Part shown: positions 15,001 to 24,590 of the stretch, piece after piece
Position numbering within the stretch: position 1 is the stretch's first letter
Layout: each line of letters begins with the position of its first letter
Assembly (NCBI GenBank): GCA_036245805.1
Contig: BTRK01000007.1
Span: forward strand, 1,270,586-1,334,585
Direction: 5' to 3'
Source of the DNA: Pristionchus mayeri
Taxonomy: Eukaryota; Nematoda; Chromadorea; Rhabditida; Neodiplogasteridae
DNA length: 64,000 nt
The notes under the pieces: model-generated
Database searches by the model: none
The model's input: only the letters and a program-made list of their open reading frames with translations
Told to the model about the DNA's origin: nothing
Made by a program: the position numbers and the translations under genes

Positions 15001-15694
15001 AGGAGCTGATCCACCAAGGAGTCGACAGTGAGCCTGCTCATGAGAGAGAAGAAGTAGAGAAGGAGGACCGTGGTACCAAGGTATCGACTAAATGTTGAAA
15101 TTTTGCCTGAACATTCTATTTCAAGGAGCTGATCCACCAAGGAGTCGACAGTGAGCCTGCTCATGAGAGAGAAGAAGTAGAGAAGGAGGACCGTGGTACC
15201 AAGGTATCGACTAAATGTTGAAATTTGCCTCAACATTCTATTTCAAGGAGCTGATCCACCAAGGAGTCGAGAGTGAGCCTGCTCCTGAGAAAGAAGAAGT
15301 AGAGAAGGAGGACCGTGGTACCAAGGTATCGAATAAATGTTGAAATTTTGCCTCAACATTCTATTTCAAGGAGCTGATCCACCAAGGAGTGGAGAGTGAG
15401 CCTGCTCCTGAGAGAGAAGAAGTAGAGAAGGAGGACCGTGGTACCAAGGTATCGACTAAAGGTTGAAATTTTGCCTCAACATTCTATTTCAAGGAGTTGA
15501 TCCACCAAGGAGTCGAGAGTGAGCCTGCTCTTGAGATTGAAGGAGTAGAGAAGGAGGACCGTGGTACCAAGGTATCGACTAAATGTTGAAATTTTGCCTC
15601 AACATTCTATTTCAAGGAGCTGATCCACCAAGGAGTCGAGAGTGAGCCTGCTCCTGAGAGAGAAGAAGTAGAGAAGGAGGACCGTGGTACCAAG
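1..15694 (+). repeat. 123-bp tandem array, 128 units, exon/intron cassette
   Basis: Each unit is 123 bp. Unit starts (GAG of GAGCTGATCC) fall at 120, 243, and so on to 15126, then at 15248, 15371, 15494 and 15617. The spacing is exactly 123 throughout, apart from one T deletion near 15225. The first unit lacks 3 bases at the window edge, so the array probably continues leftward. Every unit splits into a 78-bp part (GAGCTGATCC...GGTACCAAG) and a 45-bp part that starts GTATCGACT and ends CTATTTCAAG. Variants include CAC/CGC, CCT/CAT, AGA/AAA, GAG/GAC, GGT/TGT and ACC/AGC in the first part, and CCTG/CCTC in the second. The last units are the most diverged, as is usual at an array edge. Some units group into irregular blocks of 5-10. 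No spacers are present, so it is not CRISPR. Confidence 0.98.
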
Positions 15695-16721
15695 GTATCG
15701 ACTATCATCCCAACTCCAAACGACACCATCGAGGGAAGGGACGGCGAAAAGAGTTCTGAGGAAAAGCCTCTGCAGGTACTGAGTCACCGTAAATCCAATT
15801 CTTACGCATACTAGTTTTTATTAATCATTTCTTTTTAAACGATATTTTCAGAAACAAGACAACTCCTCATCGTCGAACTCATCTCTTCAACTCGACCTTC
15901 CCTCAATTGAATCATCGTTTTCAGGGATATCTATCTCTACTCACGACGACGGTGGGAGGGAAGGTCCTCATTTTATATCTGGAAAGCTTACTTTTGCTGG
16001 CATCAATTGTCATTCGATAAGGGCCACGGACGAAAACTGGGAAAAGAGAAATAGGATATCCGATTTCATGGAATCTTCAGACTTATCCATAGTAGGACTT
16101 ACAGAGACGTGGATTAAGCCAGGTGAAAAGATCACATTGCTGGTTGACGACTATATTGAGTATAGCCAAGACAGGCCCATGGGGGAACTGAAGGGAGGCG
16201 GAGGCGTAGCTCTGCTTATTTCAAATAAACTCACTTCCTCACTACTGCATTCTCATTCAGAGAAGGATTTTTGTCAAGTTATAACTTGTCGTGTTCAGAT
16301 AACCAAAAATTATTCCGTAATAGTTTCTTGTATCTATCGTTCAAACAACCCTATGTCAAAATTGAATCATTTTGAAGATACTCTTCAATATATAGCAAAT
16401 TTCATCAGTACAGAAACTGATGAAGTTATATTATTTGGCGATTTCAATTGCCCTGAATATGCAAGTAGATATCTCACACATGCAGTTAAAAAAAGAAAAT
16501 CTTTAAATATTAATGATGCTCTTGTTAATTTTTCCGTAAAAATGAGACTGACGCAATTCGTGAGAGAGCCTACTCGCAAAACCGGTAAGATGTCTGATCT
16601 AGTATTTTCTAAGAATCAAAATATTATTTATAATTGTTTTGCACAGAAGAAATTATCAGGTGATTTTGAGTTAGATCATTTCATAGTTCGTTTTGAAATA
16701 TCATTTACAGTTCTTTATTAG
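1..16721 (+). CDS. Predicted giant repeat protein with C-terminal LINE-type endonuclease domain (5' partial)
   Basis: Spliced model. Each 78-bp array exon encodes 26 acidic residues (ELIHQGVESEP, then variable residues, then EEVEKEDRGTK), separated by 45-nt phase-0 introns (AAG|GTATCG ... TTTCAAG|GAG). The last exon (15617-15775) reads through the former donor as VSTIIPTPND and ends CAG|GTACTG. A 76-nt intron (15776-15851, ending TTTTCAG) joins, in frame, an open exon at 15852-16721. That exon encodes an exo_endo_phos (EEP) domain as in CR1/Jockey-like LINEs: GIN (Asn 16005), TETW (Glu 16104), a Gly run before VALLIS, GDFNCP (16437), SDLVF (16593) and DHF (16674). The Ser usual before DH is Leu. 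No reverse transcriptase follows the TAG/TAA stop region. The gene start is outside the window. Function is unknown; the EEP fold is known for nicking DNA or hydrolysing phosphoesters. The EEP and its splice link are well supported; expression of all 128 exons is inferred. Alternatively, a minisatellite may sit beside a LINE relic. Confidence 0.62.
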
Positions 16722-16784
16722 GCTATTACCCAGATGATGCAACTTTCCATTTCACATCCTTAATGTTTTTTATTTATTTTTTTA

Positions 16785-16790
16785 AATAAA
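16785..16790 (+). terminator. Polyadenylation signal of the repeat/EEP gene
   Basis: AATAAA lies 64 bp after the EEP stop codon in a T-rich stretch. It fits a nematode 3' end. The rest of 16722-16910 shows no gene. Confidence 0.5.
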
Positions 16791-17809
16791 ATGTTTCTAC
16801 CAAAACTGTTTCTGCCCCTTCTCTAACCGAATTCAGAGCAACCGGCAGTGTCAACTGCATAACATTCGAGGTACGCATCGTTTTAGCCCTTTTTCGATAT
16901 GGAATCATAGATATGAGAGACTTTTTGAGCCAGTGAACATATTTGTGAAGACCCCTGGCAAAGTGCGAAAAATCGAAATCCTCCTAAATGCGCATACATG
17001 TAGTACTCGGTGAGTGTAGCTCAAACATGGCCTATTTAGTGTTCTAGATTGCTCGCTGATGAACGAAATATACTTTAGTCCGAAAATTGAAATTTTCGAA
17101 TTTTGCCATTTCGAATCCGATTTAAATGGCTGATCTTTTAAAAAATCAGTAATATTTCATGGATTATATATGCCAAATTCCAGAATGATTGGGCATCAAC
17201 TCGTGAAGAAACAGCGAAAATATTTTTTTAATTTTTTAAATTAATTCAGACGGGTGGGTAGCAACCATTTTTATTTCGCTATTATCCAGAGTGGCATTCT
17301 TGCTATTCACATAATAAATTAAAAAGAAATAAAAAAATAGGTTTTTGAGAAATCGTCCAAAATGTGTAAAAAGTCACTTCTCGATCAGCCCGAAACTACC
17401 GTACTCGAGTGATGAGAGAGTGTGCAGAATGAAGAGACAAATACATGAATTACGTTGATGTGGAGGGGATACGGTAGCAGGAGTACTGTACGTATGTCTA
17501 AATTCATTCCAGCTTGTCCGGCATCTATTGTGCCACTACGGCTAGATTGGCACCATTTGGTGATTTTATAATATCAGTGTTGCAGTAGTACAGACTACGG
17601 TAGCCGACAAATGCTAGCTGACCCAGTCTGGATGGTGTGACTCATGTAACCATAGGAGGATCCAACATCATCCTAAACCTCACACAAATTCGTGTAATCA
17701 TCTCTTCATTCTGCACACTCTCTCAACACTCGACCGGCTCGAGTACGGTAGTTTCAGGATGACCGAGAAGTGAATTTTTACACATTTTGGACGATTTCTC
17801 AAAAACCTA

Positions 17810-19050
17810 TTAGGGTGTCCGGAAAGTTCGTTCATGCCTTTGTAAAAACTCAGTTTGTGATCGAATTTCGCAATCACGCAATGTTATTTGTCAACAAAGT
17901 ATTGCATCATCCTGACGCTAAATGGTGAGAGGATTGAATCAATCGCTTAGTTTCTACATCGATTTTCGTGATGGAGTCTCACCTTTACCTCCGCGCAGTC
18001 TTGCTACATTATCACCGCCTTGGCCAGTCGGTGAGACAGGCCCATTCAGCCCTTGCCCAATCTGAAGGTGACGATGCCCCCTCCCTTCGTTTCTGCCAGA
18101 AGTGGTTCTCTCGCTTCAAAAACGGAGACTATAGTCTCGAAGATCATCCCCGTTCTGGACGCCCTCCGACCCTCGATCAGTCTCTTGTCCTCAGCACTCT
18201 GAAGAGGAAGCCCAAAGCCAGTGTGCGCGATTTGAAGAGAGAGACTGGCACTCCTAAATCGACGGTGTCCGATATCCTTCATCGAGTGGGAAAGAAGCCC
18301 AAGCTCCCACAAGTGGTTCCCCATGATCTCTCTCCGGCGCAACTGAAAAACCGTGTCGAGATCTGTCATGAATTGCTCAATCGCAGATCAAATCTTGGAT
18401 GGGTTAATTCAATTGTCGCCGCAGATGAGAAGTGGATCGCCTACGATAACCCTGAGAGGAAACTACAGTGGGTCGATGCGGATAAGAAGCCCAAGCCAGT
18501 TCCGAAGAAGGAAGAGCATGGAAAGAAGGAACTCCTCTGCTTCTACTTCTCCGTGCTCGGTCCGATCTACTAGGAGATCCTGTCCCCTGGCACCAACATC
18601 ACTGCCGACCTATTCTCCAACCAACTGGAAGAAGTCTCCCATAGAACCCCTCCCAGTCTCGTGAGCGAGGGCAAAATCCTTCTTTTGATGGACAATGCTC
18701 GCCCTCATCGCGCGAAATTGACTCAGAAGAAAATGGACGAGCTGGATATCGAGAGGGTTCCCCACCCACCGTATTCTCCGGACCTCTCTCCTTGTGACTT
18801 CCACTGTTTCCGCTCTCTCTCAGACTTCTGCAAGGGGAAGAACTTCAAAAATCGAGATCAAGTTGTGAGGGCTTTCGTGGAATGGATGATCTCGAGGACT
18901 CCCGATTTCTGGGAGAGAGGAATCGCTACTCTGCCCGATCGCTGGAAGGAAGTGAGGGGAAACATGGGAGCATACATTGATCACTGAGAATTGTAAAGTA
19001 TTGAATAAAAAATAAAAACAAAAAATGAACGAACTTTCCGGACAACCTAA
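17810..19050 (+). mobile_element. mariner transposon (left copy)
   Basis: 1,241 bp, bounded by TA duplications (17808-17809 and 19051-19052). The terminal repeats are about 26 bp, TTAGG(G/T)TGTCCGGAAAG at both ends with one mismatch. It is inserted in the right inverted arm of FB1; rejoining the flanks restores the FB1 arm. It carries one transposase reading frame broken by a stop codon. Confidence 0.95.
17971..18987 (+). pseudogene. mariner transposase with one in-frame stop
   Basis: 338 residues would be encoded, close to the usual size of about 345. The sequence shows the mariner linker-like VVPHDLS (residues 115-121) and a D,D34D triad: D152 in ADEKW, D241 in MDNARPH and D276 in SPCD, with exactly 34 residues between the last two. 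YSPDLSPCD is the family signature. The N-terminal half contains the helix-turn-helix regions. TAG at 18571-18573 replaces codon 201, where a Tyr would be expected after GPIY. The frame is otherwise continuous, so the element is probably inactive as an autonomous unit but only one substitution from an open frame. ATG 17971 is used rather than the GTG three bases before it. Confidence 0.95.
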
Positions 19051-19468
19051 TATTTTTTAAATTTCTTTTTAATTTATTATATGAATAGCAAGCATGCCAC
19101 TCTAGATAATAGCGAAATAAAAATGGTTGCTACCCACCCATCTGAATTAATTAAAAAATTTCAAAACAATATTTTCGCTGTTTCTTCACGAGTTGATGCC
19201 CAATCATTCTGGAATTTGGCACATATAATCTATGAAATATTATTGATTTTTTAAAACATCAGCCATTTAAATCGGATTCGAAATGGCAAAATTCGAAAAT
19301 TTCAATTTTCGGACTAAAGTATATTTCGTTCATCAGCGAGCAATCTAGAACACTAAATAGGTCTGAGCTACACTCACCGAGTACTACATGTATGCGCATT
19401 TAGGAGGATTTCGTTTTTTCGCACTTTGCCAAGCATATGTTCACTGAGTCAAAAAGTCTCTCATATAA

Positions 19469-20780
19469 CAGAGGTCTTCTAGAGGTCGCAGGTGGCATTT
19501 GACAAACTGTTTAAAGTGCTTCAATCTGAATGCCCCCTTGGAGGTTGATGTGCCTGGGGCATAGTAACTTTCAGTTAAGTCGGTGGGGCCGTAAATTCAA
19601 AACTGCCTAAAATCCGGCTCTGGAAATTTCGAAAATTCAAAAAAATCATATATTCCTTCAAAGTTACGTAAAAAAGTCGATCAAAAAAGCAATATGACCG
19701 CCTCATTGAGTAGAATAATTTCCATGTTGACGATTAATCTGTAGAAAAACAATGAAATGCCGTCATCTACAAAAAAAATTTTTAGGGGTCGAAAAAATAC
19801 ATAAAAATGCCCTAAAAAATTATCCCTTTTACCTGTGAGATTATTTCAGATTCGAATTCTACGTCCTTTTTCACCCCGGGGAAAGTAGGTCTCGTAAAAA
19901 TTGCGAGCACACTTTTTTTTTGCTTTTTTGCTATTTACGTGCCGGATCTCGTGTTTTTTTGAGACATGTTCATGATATATGTGATTGTAGATACTATTTG
20001 CTGCCTCCAATTGCCTCCAAATTTGGCACAGATGTCTTACTGGAGCATATACACGTGACCAATTTCAAAATATGTAAAATTACAAAATTTTTGAAATTTC
20101 GATTTTTTCGGTCGAAATGGTCGAAAAAAAATTTCAAAAATTTTGCAATTTTGCATATTTTGAATTTTGACACATGTGTATAGTTCAGTATGACTTCTGG
20201 ACCACATTTGGAGGCAATTGGAGGCCGCAAACAGTATCTACAATCAAAAATATCATGAGCATGTCTCAAAAAACACGATACGCTTTTTTGCTTTTTTGCA
20301 CGTAAACAGCAAAAAGGCAAAAAAAGTGTGCTCGCAATTTTTACGAGACCTACTTTCCCCGGGGTGAAAAAGGACGTAGAATTCGAATCTGAAATAATCT
20401 CACAGGTAAAAGGGATAATTTTTTAGGGCATTTTTATGTATTTTTTCGACCCCTACAACAATCTTTTTGTAGATTACGGTATTTCATTGTTTTTCTACAG
20501 ATTTATCGTCAACATCGAAATTATTCTACTCAATGAGGCGGTCATATTGCTTTTTTGATCGACTTTTTTTACGTAACTTTGAAGGAATATATGATTTTTT
20601 GAATTTTCGAAATTTCCAGAGCCGGATTTTAGGCAGTTTTGAATTTATGGCCCCACCGACTTAATGAAAGTTACTATGCCCCAGGCACATCAACCACCAG
20701 AAGGGCATTCAGATTGAAGCACTTTGAACAGTTTGCCAAAGGGGGGTCTCGATTTCATGCAATCTCTCAGAAGACCTCTG
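19469..20780. mobile_element. Foldback element FB2 (left copy)
   Basis: An almost complete hairpin of 1,312 bp. The left arm from 19469 (CAGAGGTCTTCT) pairs with the right arm ending at 20780 (AGAAGACCTCTG), and the arms meet near 20115 with little loop. The outermost 60-70 bp of the arms are diverged. It abuts FB1 with two bases between them. Short ORFs inside it are palindrome by-products. Confidence 0.88.
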
Positions 20781-22073
20781 ATAAGGGGGGTTGGTTACAC
20801 CGATTGGCAATTACAAACTCTTTCAACTCGTAAGCAACAGGGTTCAGCTGTTGCAAGCGTGTTGAACTAGCTCAAATTGTTTCATGTGGAAAACAAAAAA
20901 GTTCAACTGTTGCTAATGCAACAGTTGAATTCTGTACAACAGTTGCAAAAAGGTGTTCTGGTTGAAAGCTGTTTTTTCCTGAACATGTTTGTATTGTACT
21001 TGCTAACCAATGTACCCTACCCCTCTTATATACATAGCATTAGTCTATCTATTTAATTTCATATCGATTTCGAACAAATAGCATCAATAATTGATCGATT
21101 TCAGGCTCGCATGCTTCAACTACGCTTCCGCAACCTCTACGTGCAGTCTTGCAGTCTTCAGTTGGCCTCTTCCATATACCCACGTGGAACACCCCCATCA
21201 ACCCTCTCCAAATTCTTTAACAATAATTAAATTCCCCCTCCCCCTCTCCGTCCACCGCTTATCCCGAGTAACTTTCCGCTTTCTAGTCTGCCTAATACAG
21301 AGTAATCTACTCTCAATAGTTGCACATTCGCTTTCAACGTGCCGTCATCGTGGCTGTCTCAGCTCCCCCCATCTTGAAGCAGACCTGATAAGATCATGCG
21401 TCTTGAAGCTGGCGATAGGGAACTGTTTGCATTATAGACTTCGAGATTCGGTATTGGGCGCTTTATTCTTCATTCTTTCTCGTGATAGAATGGTGAATGG
21501 AGAGAGCATTGCCGGAATTTCGATGTCTACTCGCTTTGCCTTCAAGCTCGCCGCTGTTTCTGATGCAGGGGCGAAGGCTGTGGGGAGCTGACACAGTCAC
21601 GTGATCAGCTGAGAGGTGAGATGATGCGCTAAAGGGAACAAGCTACTCTTATTTTTATTGTGGAAAGTTACTCCAATTTCATGCATTCAGTCACTTATCT
21701 CCATTAGAAATACCCCTCTAAGATTTCCAAAATATTGATGCCCTTCTGATTACACTAATTTCTGTCAGATCATCCTTTACTCCTCCGTATATTGTTTATC
21801 TACGTAACCATGTCTGATATATTTTAAAATCTCTTTATTCATATCTTAAACTCAATACCTGTTCGATTTGTGTGGATAAAATTGAGTGGTGAAACAATAG
21901 CTAGAAATACAGTCAGAAAGGAAAGTCCAAACTGTATCTACATTCCATGATCCCGGTGAGACTATTAATGTACCGTGCAATGCATCAACAAGCTTAGCTA
22001 ATCTGGAAATCGTCTTTATCACCACCAGTATCACAGTTACCCTCACTCCTTCTCTCCTCTCTCTCTCTTTTCT
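20781..22073. other. Intergenic region without a supported gene
   Basis: Holds a perfect 12-bp hairpin (see the next entry) and an AT-rich stretch. The 166-codon open frame at 21091-21591 has no recognisable domain and Ser/Leu-rich, pyrimidine-driven content, so I do not call it. Confidence 0.6.
20902..20929. other. Perfect hairpin, 12-bp stem and 4-nt loop
   Basis: TTCAACTGTTGC, loop TAAT, then GCAACAGTTGAA. A further CAACAGTTGC follows at once, so the CAACTGTTG core occurs three times. The right-arm mirror is at 43689-43716. Confidence 0.8.
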
Positions 22074-24590
22074 CTAGTAGAGGGAGAGATGCCTGAGTGG
22101 TCCGTGGTAGCTCTGGCCGATGAATTCCCCAATGATCGGCAATCGATCCGATCCGAAGTAGTTCTCAGTCGCCGACCCATCCATCCGAGTCACCGAGATC
22201 CACGGCATACCGAACGCCTCAAAACAATGAAATGATGCCGGAACAAATATGTTTCACGAATCTCATAGGACACAAATGTTTCTTTCTCTAGGATAGTTAG
22301 CTGGCTAGACGTGTATTAGCACTAAGATATCGCAACTCTATGGCATAAGATCAAAGATCACTCTAAGAATAGCCCTCTACCAGTTCTGATACTCACTCAC
22401 AGACAGATCAAAGTTCAAGAATCAAATATAAAGATCAAAGATCACTCACTCCCAGTTCCTGGACCTCCTTGGTGTTCCTTCTCAGCTCCTCCTTCACGTC
22501 ATCCTTCTTCATCTCCTCCAGCATCTCCTTCACGTTCGTCATCTGAGACGCCTTGAGCACCTGAAGAAGATGATCTTTGATCCATGATCTCTAGTCTTCA
22601 ATTTTAGCAATTTTCCTAATCAGCTATGCACGCACATAAATGCTTCGGAACAGTGAGAAAAGAGATGAGAATGTTGCAAATTCAGCGTAGCAAGAGAGAA
22701 AAGAAACCCAAAGCACCTCAAAGTGATCTTTCATCTCAACTTTAGTATCCTAAGGAGCTATGCACGCTCATGCACGTGTTCAGGGAAGATAAAGACGAGA
22801 AGATGTAAAAGATGCAGAAGAAGGAATCGAACCTTCTTGAGATCCTCCTCGCTCTTCACCAGCAGATTCTCGATCCAGAAGCGGGAGAAGAGCTGGCGAG
22901 AGACCGTCTCCGCCTGGAAAAGCTCCGCCCCTTTTCAGACTCCGCCCCTTTCCCAATCCCCCGCCCATTTTCCAAACTCCGCCCATTTCCAAGCTCCGCC
23001 CATGCCCCTCGGCCTGCCCTTTTCACTCGATACCTTCTCCGGCTCGAGCCTCTGCGCGGCGATGATCAGGCGACAGGCGTCGATCGTGCTGTTGCCCATC
23101 ACGTGCTCGGAGAAGTTCTGAATTGTCAGGGTCCGCACATTATCAAGCCCCCCCTTTCTGGCCCCGCCCATTTTCAAGCCCCGCCCACTCTCACCTTGGG
23201 CACGTTCATCGGGACGCCGAAGTGGCGCGAGATCATCTCGATCTCCTTGGCCATGTACGTCGCCTGCGAGGGATCAAAGATAAAATTAGAGAAATAAGAA
23301 ATCATCATGTTTTGCCTCCGTTTCTACACATCCCTGAACAGGGTGAACACATGCCGTTTTAGATGGAGAAACAGTGAAGTGTAGATCAAAAATTAAAATA
23401 AAGATCAAATATGAGAGATCAAAGACCAACCTTGGCCTCGCAGCTCTTCACGGGTGGCTTGTTGCCGACATCCCTGCAATGAGCACTCTTGAATTCGGGT
23501 GATAACTCGGTTAGACAGCGAGGGCTACGTGCAAACGTGTAGAAAATACATGAGAGAAATCAAAGATCAACCTAAACTCAGGGAGAATGAAAGATGTGAA
23601 GCTTACTTGAACAGTCCGCCGAGGCAGATGGGCTTGAGGACGACGTCGATCGGCCACACGACACGGTAGCGGAGGAGGGACTGCAGGGTTCAAAGATCAG
23701 GGATACAGCAACCTGATATGTATGCTAGTACTGTAGTAGTACTGTAGTCGGAACTGTAGTAATCGTGCAATGATACAGACAGCAAGCCCAGCTGTGGACA
23801 CCACTATGCACCCACTTTCGGCCTACTGGTTTGATTCTTTCAGCATTTAGTGTTGCAACAGAGCACTAAGGGTGTGGACGAGGTCAAAAAGGAATGGCCC
23901 CTCTAGTTTGTGAGTGATTTCGAACTATGCTGATATCCCGGTGCTAGTCATCTTCCTCTCAACATGCGAATCACGTGCTCAAGAGCATGCTATTACTCGA
24001 TAAGCGATTTATAAATTATGCAAAACTTTGCGTGAATATACTAATGAACGCACCATTTATTGTTTACAATTGCGCTTCGAAAGGTGTTTGAAGGAAGGAC
24101 AAGCGATTTTTTGAGCACGTGAATGCCACGCTTTCCGCTTTCCAGAATGGTAACTAGGTCATATTCTCGTTATCAGGAGAGTCAACGACTTGAGATCACG
24201 GTCATCACTCATAGGGACAACGTGGGGCCACAATCATAGCTCATAAGTGTCAAATCGCTCGTGGAATTTTCTAATGCAAGGAGCTGTTTCGCAGTGCGCA
24301 ATTAGGCCTCGGAAACTGGAGAAACGGGGCTTTCCCATGCGCACGAAAAGAGCGAAGCAACGAAACAGGAACCCATTCAATCACTTTCCCTTGCTTTCTG
24401 ATGCAGAAACATGCAGGCATATAAACCAAAGGCTGAATACGGAATCTACCTATTCTATGTGAGCAAGAAACATGTATGCACGTGTTTCCCACAGCAAGAT
24501 TGATCTTTGATCTTCGCTCACCTCGAATCCGATGAAGGAGTAGGGCGAGATGATGTCGTAGTACAGCTTGACGGTGTGGCAGCGAGTCAT
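22074..24590 (-). CDS. GST kappa (GSTK-B), left palindrome copy
   Basis: Mirror of the gene at 40028-42544; positions convert as 64618 minus x, and I see no differences in the coding exons I compared. Eight exons give 224 residues: start MTRCHTVKLYYDIISPYS, GNKPP at 51-55, FGMPW at 179-183 and FGSDR at 198-202. As in its twin, the intron before the last exon ends in the unusual GAG acceptor, and two introns are packed with GGGCGGAG-type boxes. Its 3' end (CTA at 22074) lies 1.3 kb from FB2. Head-to-tail with GSTK-A, about 2.2 kb apart. Confidence 0.93.

Larger units (their letters stand above)
16911..19466. mobile_element. Foldback element FB1 (left copy), interrupted by mariner
   Basis: Long inverted repeats of roughly 530 bp: 16911-17440 pairs with about 17690-17809 plus 19053-19466. 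The ends read ATATGAGAGAC and its complement. A unique loop of about 250 bp lies between the arms, with several TACGGTAG motifs and no ORF. Without the mariner the element is about 1,313 bp. It codes for nothing, so it resembles a large foldback or MITE-type DNA transposon. The left arm of the giant palindrome starts 158 bp inside it. Confidence 0.85.

Noticed and set aside
7851..15236. Minus-strand open frames in the array (41-residue repeats with a hydrophobic LLLYFFSL core)
   Set aside because: Openness depends only on a C/G variant that toggles a TGA in each unit. Most units are closed, no 3' continuation exists, and the plus strand has the splice-consistent reading that links to a real domain.
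1..15694. CRISPR-like array
   Set aside because: Units are contiguous 123-bp repeats without unique spacers, in a eukaryotic context.
19920..20320. ORFs of 87 and 108 codons inside FB2
   Set aside because: They are mirror translations of the hairpin arms and have no protein features.
21091..21591. 166-codon open frame downstream of FB2
   Set aside because: No domain or homology that I recognise, and atypical composition. Mirrored only because it lies in the palindrome.
22080..22130. tRNA-like start (GATGCCTGAGTGGTC)
   Set aside because: It is the reverse complement of the GSTK-B last exon; no cloverleaf partner for the acceptor stem is present.
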